Shown: piece by piece, positions 57,253 through 64,000 of the stretch
Layout: the number at the start of each line of letters is the position of its first letter
Position numbering within the stretch: the first letter of the stretch is position 1
Origin: Curtobacterium sp. VKM Ac-1395
GTDB taxonomy: Bacteria; Actinomycetota; Actinomycetes; Actinomycetales; Microbacteriaceae
DNA length: 64,000 nucleotides
Assembly (NCBI RefSeq): GCF_015350975.1
Contig: NZ_JADKRX010000005.1
Location: 1 to 64,000 of the forward strand
Direction: 5' to 3'
Notes under the pieces: generated by a model
Databases searched by the model: none
What the model saw: the letters and a program-made list of their open reading frames with translations, nothing else
What the model was told of the DNA's origin: nothing
Program-made: the position numbers and the translations under genes

Positions 57253-59367
57253 ATGTCTGCACTCCTCGACACCGCGTCGGCGCCGCCGCGCCCGCGAGCC
57301 CGCGACACCACGCGGTGGGACGTCCAGGGGCTGCGGGCGTTCGCCGTCCTGGCCGTGGTCGCCTACCACCTGTGGCCGAACCGGCTGCCCGGTGGCTTCG
57401 TCGGCGTGGACGTGTTCTTCGTCATCTCGGGGTACCTCATCACCGGACACCTGCTCCGCGAGCAGGTGTCGACCGGACGCATCGCCCTCGGTCGGTTCTG
57501 GGCCCGGCGGGCGAAGCGGTTGCTGCCCGGCGCGTTCCTGACGCTGCTCGCCACCGGCACGGCCGTGCTGCTGACCGTCCCGAGCACGCTCTGGGGGCAG
57601 TACGGCCGCGAGCTCATCGCGTCCACGGTGTACGTGCAGAACTGGCAGCTGGCGTCCGACTCCGTCGACTACCTGGCGTCGGACAACCAGCCGTCGCCGT
57701 TCCAGCACTTCTGGTCGCTGTCGGTCGAGGAGCAGTTCTACATCGCCCTCCCGGTCGTGCTGGCCCTGCTGGCGCTGGCCCTCCGCCGGACGCGCTGGCA
57801 CTCCCCCGTGCGGACCGCGCGGGTCCTGCTCGCCGCGGTCGTCGTCCTGTCGTTCGTCTGGTGCGTGGTCGAGACCCGGACCGCGCCCGGCATCGCCTAC
57901 TTCTCGACGGCGACGCGCGCGTGGGAGTTCGCGCTCGGTGGGCTCGCGTCCACCGTCGTGCTGGCGGCGCCCCGCACGCGCGTGGCCAGGTGGGTCCGGT
58001 CGGGAGGCTCGTGGCTGGGTCTGGTCCTGCTGCTCGCGGCCCTGTGGGCGATCACCCCGGCGACCCCGTTCCCCGGCACCGCGGCGCTGCTGCCCGTGGT
58101 CGGGGCGGTGCTCGTGGTCCTGCTCGGCGGCCACTCCGGGCTCGCCGTGCTCGGCCGGTTCGCCCCCGTGGCGTTCATCGGCCGGATCTCCTACGCGGTG
58201 TACCTCTGGCACTGGCCGGCGGTCGTGCTGCTGCCGATCGTCCTCGGGCACCCGCTCGGCCTGCGGTCGAAGGTCGTCGTGCTCGTCGGGTCGGTCGTGG
58301 TCGCCGCCCTGACGACGCTGCTCGTCGAGGAGCCCCTGCGTTCCTCCTCGTGGGTCAGCGCCCTCCGGCCGCGTCGTGTCGCGCTCTACGGCGTCCTCGG
58401 CTCGGTGCTCGTCGTCGCGCTCGGGGCGGGCACCCTCGGGGCGCTCCAGGTGCAGCAGGACCAGGCCGCGGCGTACCAGCAGCGCCTGCAGGCCGGTGAC
58501 GTCGCCTGCTTCGGTGCCGCCGCCCGCATCGGGTCGGCCGACCCCTGCGTCGACCCGAGGCTCGCCGACGTCCGGGTGCCGGCGCCCGCAGCCGCCGCGG
58601 GGGACGACCAGAACCGCGACGCGTGCTGGTCGAACACCACGGCGGACTTCAACGTCTGCACGCTGGGGCCGTCGACCGGGTACACGAAGCACCTGCTCGC
58701 CGTCGGGGACTCGCACAACAACGCCCTCATCTCGGCGTACCGGGCGATCGCCCAGCAGCGGCACTGGCGCATCGACGTCGCCGGGCACATCGGGTGCTAC
58801 CTCACGACCGCCGAGCAGTGGGCGCCGTCCCAGGCCTACACGGACACCTGCCAGGGCTGGAAGCGCTCCGCGACCGCCTGGATCCGCGCCCACGCCGACG
58901 AACTCGACGGTGTCGTCGTGACGCACGCGACCACGAAGAGCCCGGTCGTCGTCCCGGCCGGCAGCACGAACGAGGCCACCGTCGTCGACGGACTGGTCGC
59001 GGCGTGGCGGGCCGCGACCGACAACGGCGTGCCGGTCGTCGCGATCCGGGACAACCCGGTGGCCCGTCCCGACACCCTCGACTGCGTGGCGCAGATGCGC
59101 GGGCCGACGACGTCCGCCTGCGACGTGCCGCGCGCCGAGGCGACGGCGTCGTTCGACGGGTCGCAGCAGGCCGTCGCCCGGATCGGCGGGGCGGCCCGGT
59201 TCGTCGACATGACCGACTGGTACTGCACCGCGGACAGCTGCCCGGCGGTCGTCGGGGGCGTCGTCGTGCACCGTGACCCCACACACCTCACCGCGACCTA
59301 CGCCACCACGCTCGCGCCGTTCCTGGGGGCCAGGATCGCGCGGGCCCTGGACGCGGTCGGACGCTGA
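57253..59367 (+). CDS. Acyltransferase (OafA/YrhL type) with SGNH domain
   Basis: 704 residues. Membrane acyltransferase_3 domain (about 24-385, ten helices) with the conserved histidine in FAVLAVVAYHLWP and FVGVDVFFVISGYLI, then a periplasmic SGNH domain (about 420-704) with AVGDSHNNALISA and, near the end, DPTHLT holding the Asp/His pair. Such proteins O-acetylate surface polysaccharide or peptidoglycan. ATG seven bases after TAGACT with no Shine-Dalgarno (leaderless pattern). Confidence 0.9.
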   Translation: MSALLDTASAPPRPRARDTTRWDVQGLRAFAVLAVVAYHLWPNRLPGGFVGVDVFFVISGYLITGHLLREQVSTGRIALGRFWARRAKRLLPGAFLTLLATGTAVLLTVPSTLWGQYGRELIASTVYVQNWQLASDSVDYLASDNQPSPFQHFWSLSVEEQFYIALPVVLALLALALRRTRWHSPVRTARVLLAAVVVLSFVWCVVETRTAPGIAYFSTATRAWEFALGGLASTVVLAAPRTRVARWVRSGGSWLGLVLLLAALWAITPATPFPGTAALLPVVGAVLVVLLGGHSGLAVLGRFAPVAFIGRISYAVYLWHWPAVVLLPIVLGHPLGLRSKVVVLVGSVVVAALTTLLVEEPLRSSSWVSALRPRRVALYGVLGSVLVVALGAGTLGALQVQQDQAAAYQQRLQAGDVACFGAAARIGSADPCVDPRLADVRVPAPAAAAGDDQNRDACWSNTTADFNVCTLGPSTGYTKHLLAVGDSHNNALISAYRAIAQQRHWRIDVAGHIGCYLTTAEQWAPSQAYTDTCQGWKRSATAWIRAHADELDGVVVTHATTKSPVVVPAGSTNEATVVDGLVAAWRAATDNGVPVVAIRDNPVARPDTLDCVAQMRGPTTSACDVPRAEATASFDGSQQAVARIGGAARFVDMTDWYCTADSCPAVVGGVVVHRDPTHLTATYATTLAPFLGARIARALDAVGR

Positions 59368-59404
59368 GCGCGGCCGCCGTCCTCCCGCGCGTTAGCCTGT
59401 CCTC

Positions 59405-60784
59405 GTGACGAACACCTGGCCCCTGGCGCGCGGCACCGTTCCCGAGCGCGAGGTCTTCGCCTTCGCCACCGCGGTGCTCTTCACGCTGTTCGCCGGGGAC
59501 GCCGTCCCGAACATGCTCACGTGGTACGGCGCCGCCGTTGTCTGGGCGCTCGAGGGGGCCTGGGGCATCGCGATCGTCGTCCGGGCCCGACCGACCATCC
59601 GACGGACCCCGCGGTCGCTGTGGCTCTTCCTGGCCTGGTGCCTGGTCTCGGTGGCGTGGTCGCACTGGCGCTTCGCCACCGTCGCGAGCCTCGTCGCGCA
59701 GGTCCTCTGCGCCCTCGTCGCGTTCGCGATCGCGTCCGGGCTGACCTGGCGCCGGGTGCTCGACGCGATCAGCCTGGCGTTCCGGGGCGTGCTCGGCCTG
59801 TCCCTGCTGTTCGAGGCCGTGGTGGCGGTCGTCGTGCGGCACCCCATCGCGCCGATCTGGACCCACTACGGGGACCGGGACATCCCGGACGCGTTCTACT
59901 TCTCCCGCGCCGAGCTGTTGACGGGTGGCCGCATCCAGGGGCTGCCGGGCAACGCCAACCTCCTCGCGATGGTCGCCCTCCTGACCGCGATCGCCGTCGG
60001 CGTGCAGCTCGCCGAGGGCCGGATCCGCCGGAACAGCGCCATCGGCTGGCTCGTCGTCGCCGCGGTCGTGTTCCTGCTGACCCGCTCCTCGACCGTCGTG
60101 GTCGCCGCCGCGGTCGTCGCGCTCGTGCTCCTCGCCGCCCTGGTCGTGCGCCGGGTCCCGACCGAGCGCCGCACCCCCAGGTACCTCGCGATCGCCGGCA
60201 TCGCGGCCGTCGTCGTGGTGGTCGGGGTCGTGTCCCGCGGCGCCGTGGCCGGGCTCCTCGGCAAGAGCGCCGACTTCACCGGTCGCGGTGAGATCTGGCA
60301 GGCCGTCCTCGGGCAGGTGCACGAGCACCCCGTGCTCGGTCTCGGGTGGATCGGCTACTGGTGGCCGAGCATCCCCGAGCTCGCGGACCTCGCCCCGCGC
60401 AACGGCGTGACCTACCTGCAGGCGCACGACGCCTTCCTCGACGTGTGGATGCAGACGGGCATCGTCGGGCTGGTCCTGTTCGCGCTGTACGTCCTGACGA
60501 CGCTGAACCGCTCGTGGTCCTGCGCCACCCGGATCGGCTACGACGCCAGCCTGCAGCCGCGTCGCTTCGACCCGGTGTCGCTCCTGCCGCTGCTCGTCGT
60601 CGTGGCGCTCCTGGTGCAGTCGGTCGCGGAGTCGCGGCTGCTCTACCAGGGCAACTGGGTGCTGTTCGCCCTCATCGCGGTCAAGTCACGCATCGTCCTC
60701 GTCGGCGAGGAGCCGGTGTCGGTCGGAGACGGCCCCCGGACGCCCCCGACGAAGCGCGAGTTCCGCTGGCCCGTCGCCCGCTGA
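59405..60784 (+). CDS. O-antigen ligase / Wzy-like polymerase family protein
   Basis: 459 residues, about twelve helices. The Wzy_C-type loop near residue 300-345 has LGLGWIGYWWPS and TYLQAHDAFLDVWMQTGIVGL, with the histidine expected in this family. Polymerises or ligates undecaprenyl-linked glycan repeats at the outer face of the membrane. GTG start, six bases after TAGCCT with no Shine-Dalgarno (leaderless pattern). Convergent with the GT-C-like gene by 18 bases. Confidence 0.85.
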   Translation: MTNTWPLARGTVPEREVFAFATAVLFTLFAGDAVPNMLTWYGAAVVWALEGAWGIAIVVRARPTIRRTPRSLWLFLAWCLVSVAWSHWRFATVASLVAQVLCALVAFAIASGLTWRRVLDAISLAFRGVLGLSLLFEAVVAVVVRHPIAPIWTHYGDRDIPDAFYFSRAELLTGGRIQGLPGNANLLAMVALLTAIAVGVQLAEGRIRRNSAIGWLVVAAVVFLLTRSSTVVVAAAVVALVLLAALVVRRVPTERRTPRYLAIAGIAAVVVVVGVVSRGAVAGLLGKSADFTGRGEIWQAVLGQVHEHPVLGLGWIGYWWPSIPELADLAPRNGVTYLQAHDAFLDVWMQTGIVGLVLFALYVLTTLNRSWSCATRIGYDASLQPRRFDPVSLLPLLVVVALLVQSVAESRLLYQGNWVLFALIAVKSRIVLVGEEPVSVGDGPRTPPTKREFRWPVAR

Positions 60785-60802
60785 GCACGGGCCACGCCGC
60801 CC

Positions 60803-62179
60803 TCACCGGTCCCGGAGCACCAGCGAACAGGGCACCTGGGCGGTCCACGGCAGGGCTCGGACCGACACCGTCCGTCGCTCCGGGTCCGCTCGGCACGATG
60901 CCTCCGCCTGCCGGAACTGCGGCTGCCAGAGGTGTCCGCCGTCCCGGGTCGTCGGTCCGGGGGCGGCGGCGCCCACCCACGCCGTGACGACCAGGGCGAC
61001 CACGACCCAGCCGACGGCCGCGCGCGCGACGCGCACCGTGCCTCCCGTCCGGACCGGCGGCACCGCGTCGGACGCGGGCCGGACGGCACGACGGCCGGGG
61101 TCCACCAGCGTCGCCGCCGCGACGACGACCGCGCTCGTGAGCAGCAGACCGGCCGCGGCGGCGTACCGGGACGGAGTGGCCTCGGTCAGCACGGCGGGGA
61201 CCGCGTCGGACCAGCGCGCATCGGCCGAGGCGTTGGCAGCGAGTGCGGCGCTCCACACCACGACGGACCCGGTCGTCAGGGCGGCCAGGAGCACCCGTGC
61301 CCGCCACCGCGCCGCGACCACTGCGACGACCAGCACCGCGAGCAGCAGCGCGGACGGCACGACGAGGACCACCCAGCCGCGGTCGACGACCGCGCGTCCG
61401 ACGGCTCCGACGTCGGCGGACCAGCTCCCGCCGACGACGTTCGTCAGGTACCCGGCGGCGACGTCGAGGACCCGCGGGTCCCCCGGGGTCGAGGTCCGCG
61501 CGGTGGTGAGCGCGGTGACGACCTGCGCCGCACCCCCGGCGAGCGCCGTGACCGTCACGGGGAGCGCTCGGAGTGCGGCCCGGCCCGTGCCCCGCACCGG
61601 CAGCCACGCCAGGAGCAGCAGCGGCAGGAACAGGACGGCCTGGACCTCCGTGCAGGTGACGAGGACGGCGGCCGATGCGGTGACACCGGCGCCCCACCAC
61701 GTCCTGGCGCGGTAGGCGAAGAGCCACGGGGAGAGCACGAGGGCGAAGGTGTGCAGGTTCGCGGCGTTGCCGGTGACCTCCCACGGCGCGCTCGGCAGCA
61801 GCACCGGGACGGCGGCGAGCACGAGCCGCAGGGGCCAGGGACGGACGACGTCGCGGGCCAGGACGAACAGCGCCGCCGACACGAGCCCGACCAGCGCGCA
61901 GCAGAGCAGCGAGACCGACAGGGCGTACCGGTCGACCGGCAGCGCGAGGGCGACGTCGACGACGAGCCGGGGCACGAGGTGCAGGTACCCGGCGTACGGG
62001 TGGAACAGGCTGCCGACGGGTCCCAGTGCCTGGTGCTCGCGGAGGAAGAGGCCGACGTCCTCCGCCCACCCGGTCCCGCGGGCGGCGGGGCCGAGGCGGA
62101 CCCAGGCGGTCGTCGCGGCGGCCAGCGCGAGCGCCACGAGGCCGACGGCGCCGACGGTCCTCGCACGTGCTCGTTGCAT
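60803..62179 (-). CDS. GT-C-like polytopic membrane protein
   Basis: 458 residues, about eleven helices. The first outer loop has GTGWAEDVGLFLREHQALG, an acidic pair where GT-C glycosyltransferases keep their catalytic aspartate, followed by LFHPYAGYLHLVPRL; the C-terminal 40 residues are extracytoplasmic with two cysteines (possible disulfide). I infer a lipid-linked sugar transferase but no family match is certain. A TAGCGT hexamer lies nine bases before the ATG. It is read against both flanking ligase-like genes. Confidence 0.7.
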   Translation of the reverse strand: MQRARARTVGAVGLVALALAAATTAWVRLGPAARGTGWAEDVGLFLREHQALGPVGSLFHPYAGYLHLVPRLVVDVALALPVDRYALSVSLLCCALVGLVSAALFVLARDVVRPWPLRLVLAAVPVLLPSAPWEVTGNAANLHTFALVLSPWLFAYRARTWWGAGVTASAAVLVTCTEVQAVLFLPLLLLAWLPVRGTGRAALRALPVTVTALAGGAAQVVTALTTARTSTPGDPRVLDVAAGYLTNVVGGSWSADVGAVGRAVVDRGWVVLVVPSALLLAVLVVAVVAARWRARVLLAALTTGSVVVWSAALAANASADARWSDAVPAVLTEATPSRYAAAAGLLLTSAVVVAAATLVDPGRRAVRPASDAVPPVRTGGTVRVARAAVGWVVVALVVTAWVGAAAPGPTTRDGGHLWQPQFRQAEASCRADPERRTVSVRALPWTAQVPCSLVLRDR

Positions 62180-62273
62180 CGAGCGATGACGCTAGCGGAG
62201 ACATCGCGATCTGCGATATCGACGCACCGGCATGACGCGGCGGTCGTCCGGCCGCGTGGGCCAAGATGGTCCA

Positions 62274-63572
62274 GTGACGGACGGCAGGGTGACCAGACGC
62301 GCGCTCGGGCGCCGCTACCTGTCCGCGTGGATCGGGTTCTCCGCCGGAGGGCGCTTCAGCCAGGCCCTCGCGACCGTGATCCTCATGTTCGCCTTCGGCC
62401 AGCCCACGGTGCAGGCGCTGGTCGGGAGCGCCGGCACGTGGGCCGTCCTGGTGACGCTCGTCGTCCTTGGCGGCCTGAGCCTGCTGGGGCAGCGGTACCG
62501 GATCGAGTGGCACGGCGTCCTCCCCCTCTCCCTGCTCGCCTTCGTCGGGTACTGCGCACTGAGCGTCCTGTGGAGCGAGTACTCGTGGGTGGCGCTCCGC
62601 GAGTTCGCTGCGACGCTCGGCTTCATCGGCCTGGGGCTGTACCTGGCGCTCGGCCGGGACCTGGTGCAGGTCATCCGGGCCTCCGGCGACGCGTTCCGCA
62701 TCCTGCTCGTCGTGGCCCTCGGGCTCGAGGTCCTGTCCGGGCTCGTGCTCGACGTCCCCATCCCGGGCTTCGGCATCCGCGGCGACATCGCCTACGGCGG
62801 ACCCATCCAGGGCATCGGCGGCACCCGCAACTTCATGGGGTTCGTCGCCGCGATGGCGCTCGTGACGTTCGTGGTGGAGTTCCTCACCCGGTCGGTGACC
62901 GCCTGGCGTGCCGTCGCGTCCACCGCCCTGGCCGTCATCGCGCTCATGCTCGTGCAGTCCCCGATCACCGGTCTGGCGATGATCGCCCTCGCCGTCACCG
63001 CCCTGGCGCTGTGGGCGCTCCGACACGCGCAGCCCCGCACCCGCCCCGTCGTGAACGGCGTGCTCGGGGTCTTCGTCATGGTCGTGGCCGTCGTCGCGGT
63101 GCTCGCGCACTCCCGGATCCTGGCCGAGATCGGGGCGGCCGGTGGCAGTGCGTCACGGCTGGCGCTGTGGTCGCAGCTCCGGGTGCTCATCGAGCAGCAC
63201 CCGGTCCAGGGCTGGGGCTGGGTGGGGACGTGGCCGAGCGAACCGGTCGTCCCGTTCGACGTCGTCCTCGCGCCGAGCGGCCTGCCCTTCACGTCGGCCC
63301 TGAACGCGTTCGTCGACGCCTGGCTGCAGATCGGACTGGCCGGCATGCTCATCCTGCTCGGCACCGCGGTGCTGGCGTTCGCCCGGGCCTGGGTGACGGC
63401 GACGACGTTCCCCGGGGTGGCGTACGTGTGGCCAGCCGCGGTGCTCGTGCTGCTGGCCGTCACGAGCACCGCGGAGAGCTACCTGCTGCACGGCGCGGGG
63501 CTCATGGTGTTCACCGCCGTGCTCGTCATCGCCGCACGACGCCGGTCCTGGCGGGGCCGCCTGCCGCGCTGA
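62274..63572 (+). CDS. O-antigen ligase-like protein lacking the loop histidine
   Basis: 432 residues, about eleven helices, the same fold as the protein at 59405. The large loop has VQGWGWVGTWPSEP and SALNAFVDAWLQIGLAGML; the position of the essential His of WaaL/Wzy proteins is Leu here. GTG start, six bases after CAAGAT with no Shine-Dalgarno (leaderless pattern); a longer ATG reading has no upstream signals. Perhaps a polymerase of different mechanism or specificity. Confidence 0.8.
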   Translation: MTDGRVTRRALGRRYLSAWIGFSAGGRFSQALATVILMFAFGQPTVQALVGSAGTWAVLVTLVVLGGLSLLGQRYRIEWHGVLPLSLLAFVGYCALSVLWSEYSWVALREFAATLGFIGLGLYLALGRDLVQVIRASGDAFRILLVVALGLEVLSGLVLDVPIPGFGIRGDIAYGGPIQGIGGTRNFMGFVAAMALVTFVVEFLTRSVTAWRAVASTALAVIALMLVQSPITGLAMIALAVTALALWALRHAQPRTRPVVNGVLGVFVMVVAVVAVLAHSRILAEIGAAGGSASRLALWSQLRVLIEQHPVQGWGWVGTWPSEPVVPFDVVLAPSGLPFTSALNAFVDAWLQIGLAGMLILLGTAVLAFARAWVTATTFPGVAYVWPAAVLVLLAVTSTAESYLLHGAGLMVFTAVLVIAARRRSWRGRLPR

Positions 63573-63671
63573 CACGAGCGGGCACGGCCGCCGTCGGGGG
63601 CCTGCGTCCGTCGGAGGCCGCCGGGTACACTGCCCGTGGTCGTCAGGGGGCGGCCGGAACGGGAGAGCTCG

Positions 63672-64000
63672 ATGCAGCGTGTGCACCACTTCGTCGCCCT
63701 CGTCCTCGGCGTCCTGCTCGTCGTGGTGGGACTCGTGGTCGTCACGCCCGCCGGTGCCGCTCAGGCCGCGGCCCCGCTGACCGGGCGATACACCCCCGTC
63801 GAGACCAGCCGCGTGTACGCCGGGTCGGTCGGCACGAAGCCCACCGTCGTCCCGATCAGCGGGAAGGCGGGCGTGCCGTCGAACGCCAGGGCCGTCGTCC
63901 TCAACGTCGAGGTCAAGTCCCCGACCGCCGCCGGGTACGTCCGGGTGACGCCGGCCGGGTCCGACCCGCAGGTCGTGACGCAGGCGTTCACCCGCGGTGG
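63672..64000 (+). CDS. Secreted surface protein (partial, runs off the right edge)
   Basis: At least 109 residues. Signal peptide with HHFVALVLGVLLVVVGLVVV and a likely cut in PAGAAQAAAPL. Then a beta domain (SRVYAGSVGTKPTVVPISG, AVVLNVEVKSPTAAGYVRV, TPAGSDPQVV) like the modules found in actinobacterial cell-surface proteins and amidases. GGGAGAG lies about six bases before the ATG and a TACACT -10 farther up (about 63627). The 3' part is outside the window, so its enzymatic domain, if any, is unknown. Confidence 0.75.
   Translation, partial: MQRVHHFVALVLGVLLVVVGLVVVTPAGAAQAAAPLTGRYTPVETSRVYAGSVGTKPTVVPISGKAGVPSNARAVVLNVEVKSPTAAGYVRVTPAGSDPQVVTQAFTRG

Overview
The window is about 72% G+C, with tightly packed genes, very strong G/C preference at third codon positions, many GTG starts and two WhiB-family genes. 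Its backbone is the actinobacterial block mtrA-mtrB-lpqB-comF-hpf-secA plus whiB2, a DUF3499 gene, a metallopeptidase-family gene, ahcY, manA and galE. This points to a high-G+C Gram-positive of the family Microbacteriaceae (a Curtobacterium-like organism is my best guess; that is inference, not measured). It is ordinary chromosome: I see no phage, insertion sequence, CRISPR array or plasmid backbone.

Layout, left to right. 1-421: promoter and leader of an rRNA operon read leftward, the 16S gene lying just outside the window. 422-12636: amino-acid biosynthesis on the minus strand (serA-leuB-ilvE and ilvD-ilvB-ilvN-ilvC), with an FAH-family enzyme, two small membrane proteins and mtlD. 12833-21117: trehalose synthesis (otsA-otsB), a CorA-type channel, an anion-type transporter, an MscS channel and an amino-acid permease. 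21179-24268: a two-component system with a downstream PepSY-like lipoprotein. 24445-26415: an XRE regulator / ImmA-IrrE peptidase / seven-helix membrane protein cassette directly behind tRNA-Lys. 26529-30421: a thiol peroxidase, a WhiB1-type regulator and a PdtaS-type kinase. 30513-39359: the secA-hpf-comF-lpqB-mtrB-mtrA block. 39504-47250: a MoxR/DUF58/DUF4129/DUF4350 operon with SpoIIM-like and RDD membrane proteins. 47461-57187: ahcY, DUF3499, metallopeptidase-like, DUF5719, a giant glycosyltransferase, whiB2, galE and manA. 57253-64000: the start of what looks like a surface-polysaccharide region (acyltransferase, two O-antigen-ligase-like proteins, a GT-C-like membrane protein), ending in a truncated secreted protein.

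How it fits together. The left third makes serine and branched-chain amino acids, the right third makes sugar precursors (GalE, ManA) and cell-surface polymers, and the middle holds secretion (SecA), envelope sensing (MtrAB-LpqB), redox sensing (WhiB, Bcp) and ribosome hibernation (HPF). Two regulatory habits stand out. Many genes start 6-7 bases downstream of a TANNNT-like -10 element with no Shine-Dalgarno, so their mRNAs are probably leaderless. Convergent gene pairs are separated by very long, near-perfect hairpins sharing a CCCGGTGCC core.

The least explained structure is a 60-bp dyad element present four times (12721, 28129, 47337, 54824). Two ACACCGGTGT palindromes lie exactly 50 bp apart and flank a centred GC hairpin whose arms covary. 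The second is a pair of CTGAAGC-N4-CTGAAGC direct repeats placed identically in front of the two-component operon and the lipoprotein gene, which looks like the binding box of that response regulator. All positions and motifs were read by eye; no database search or folding program was run.
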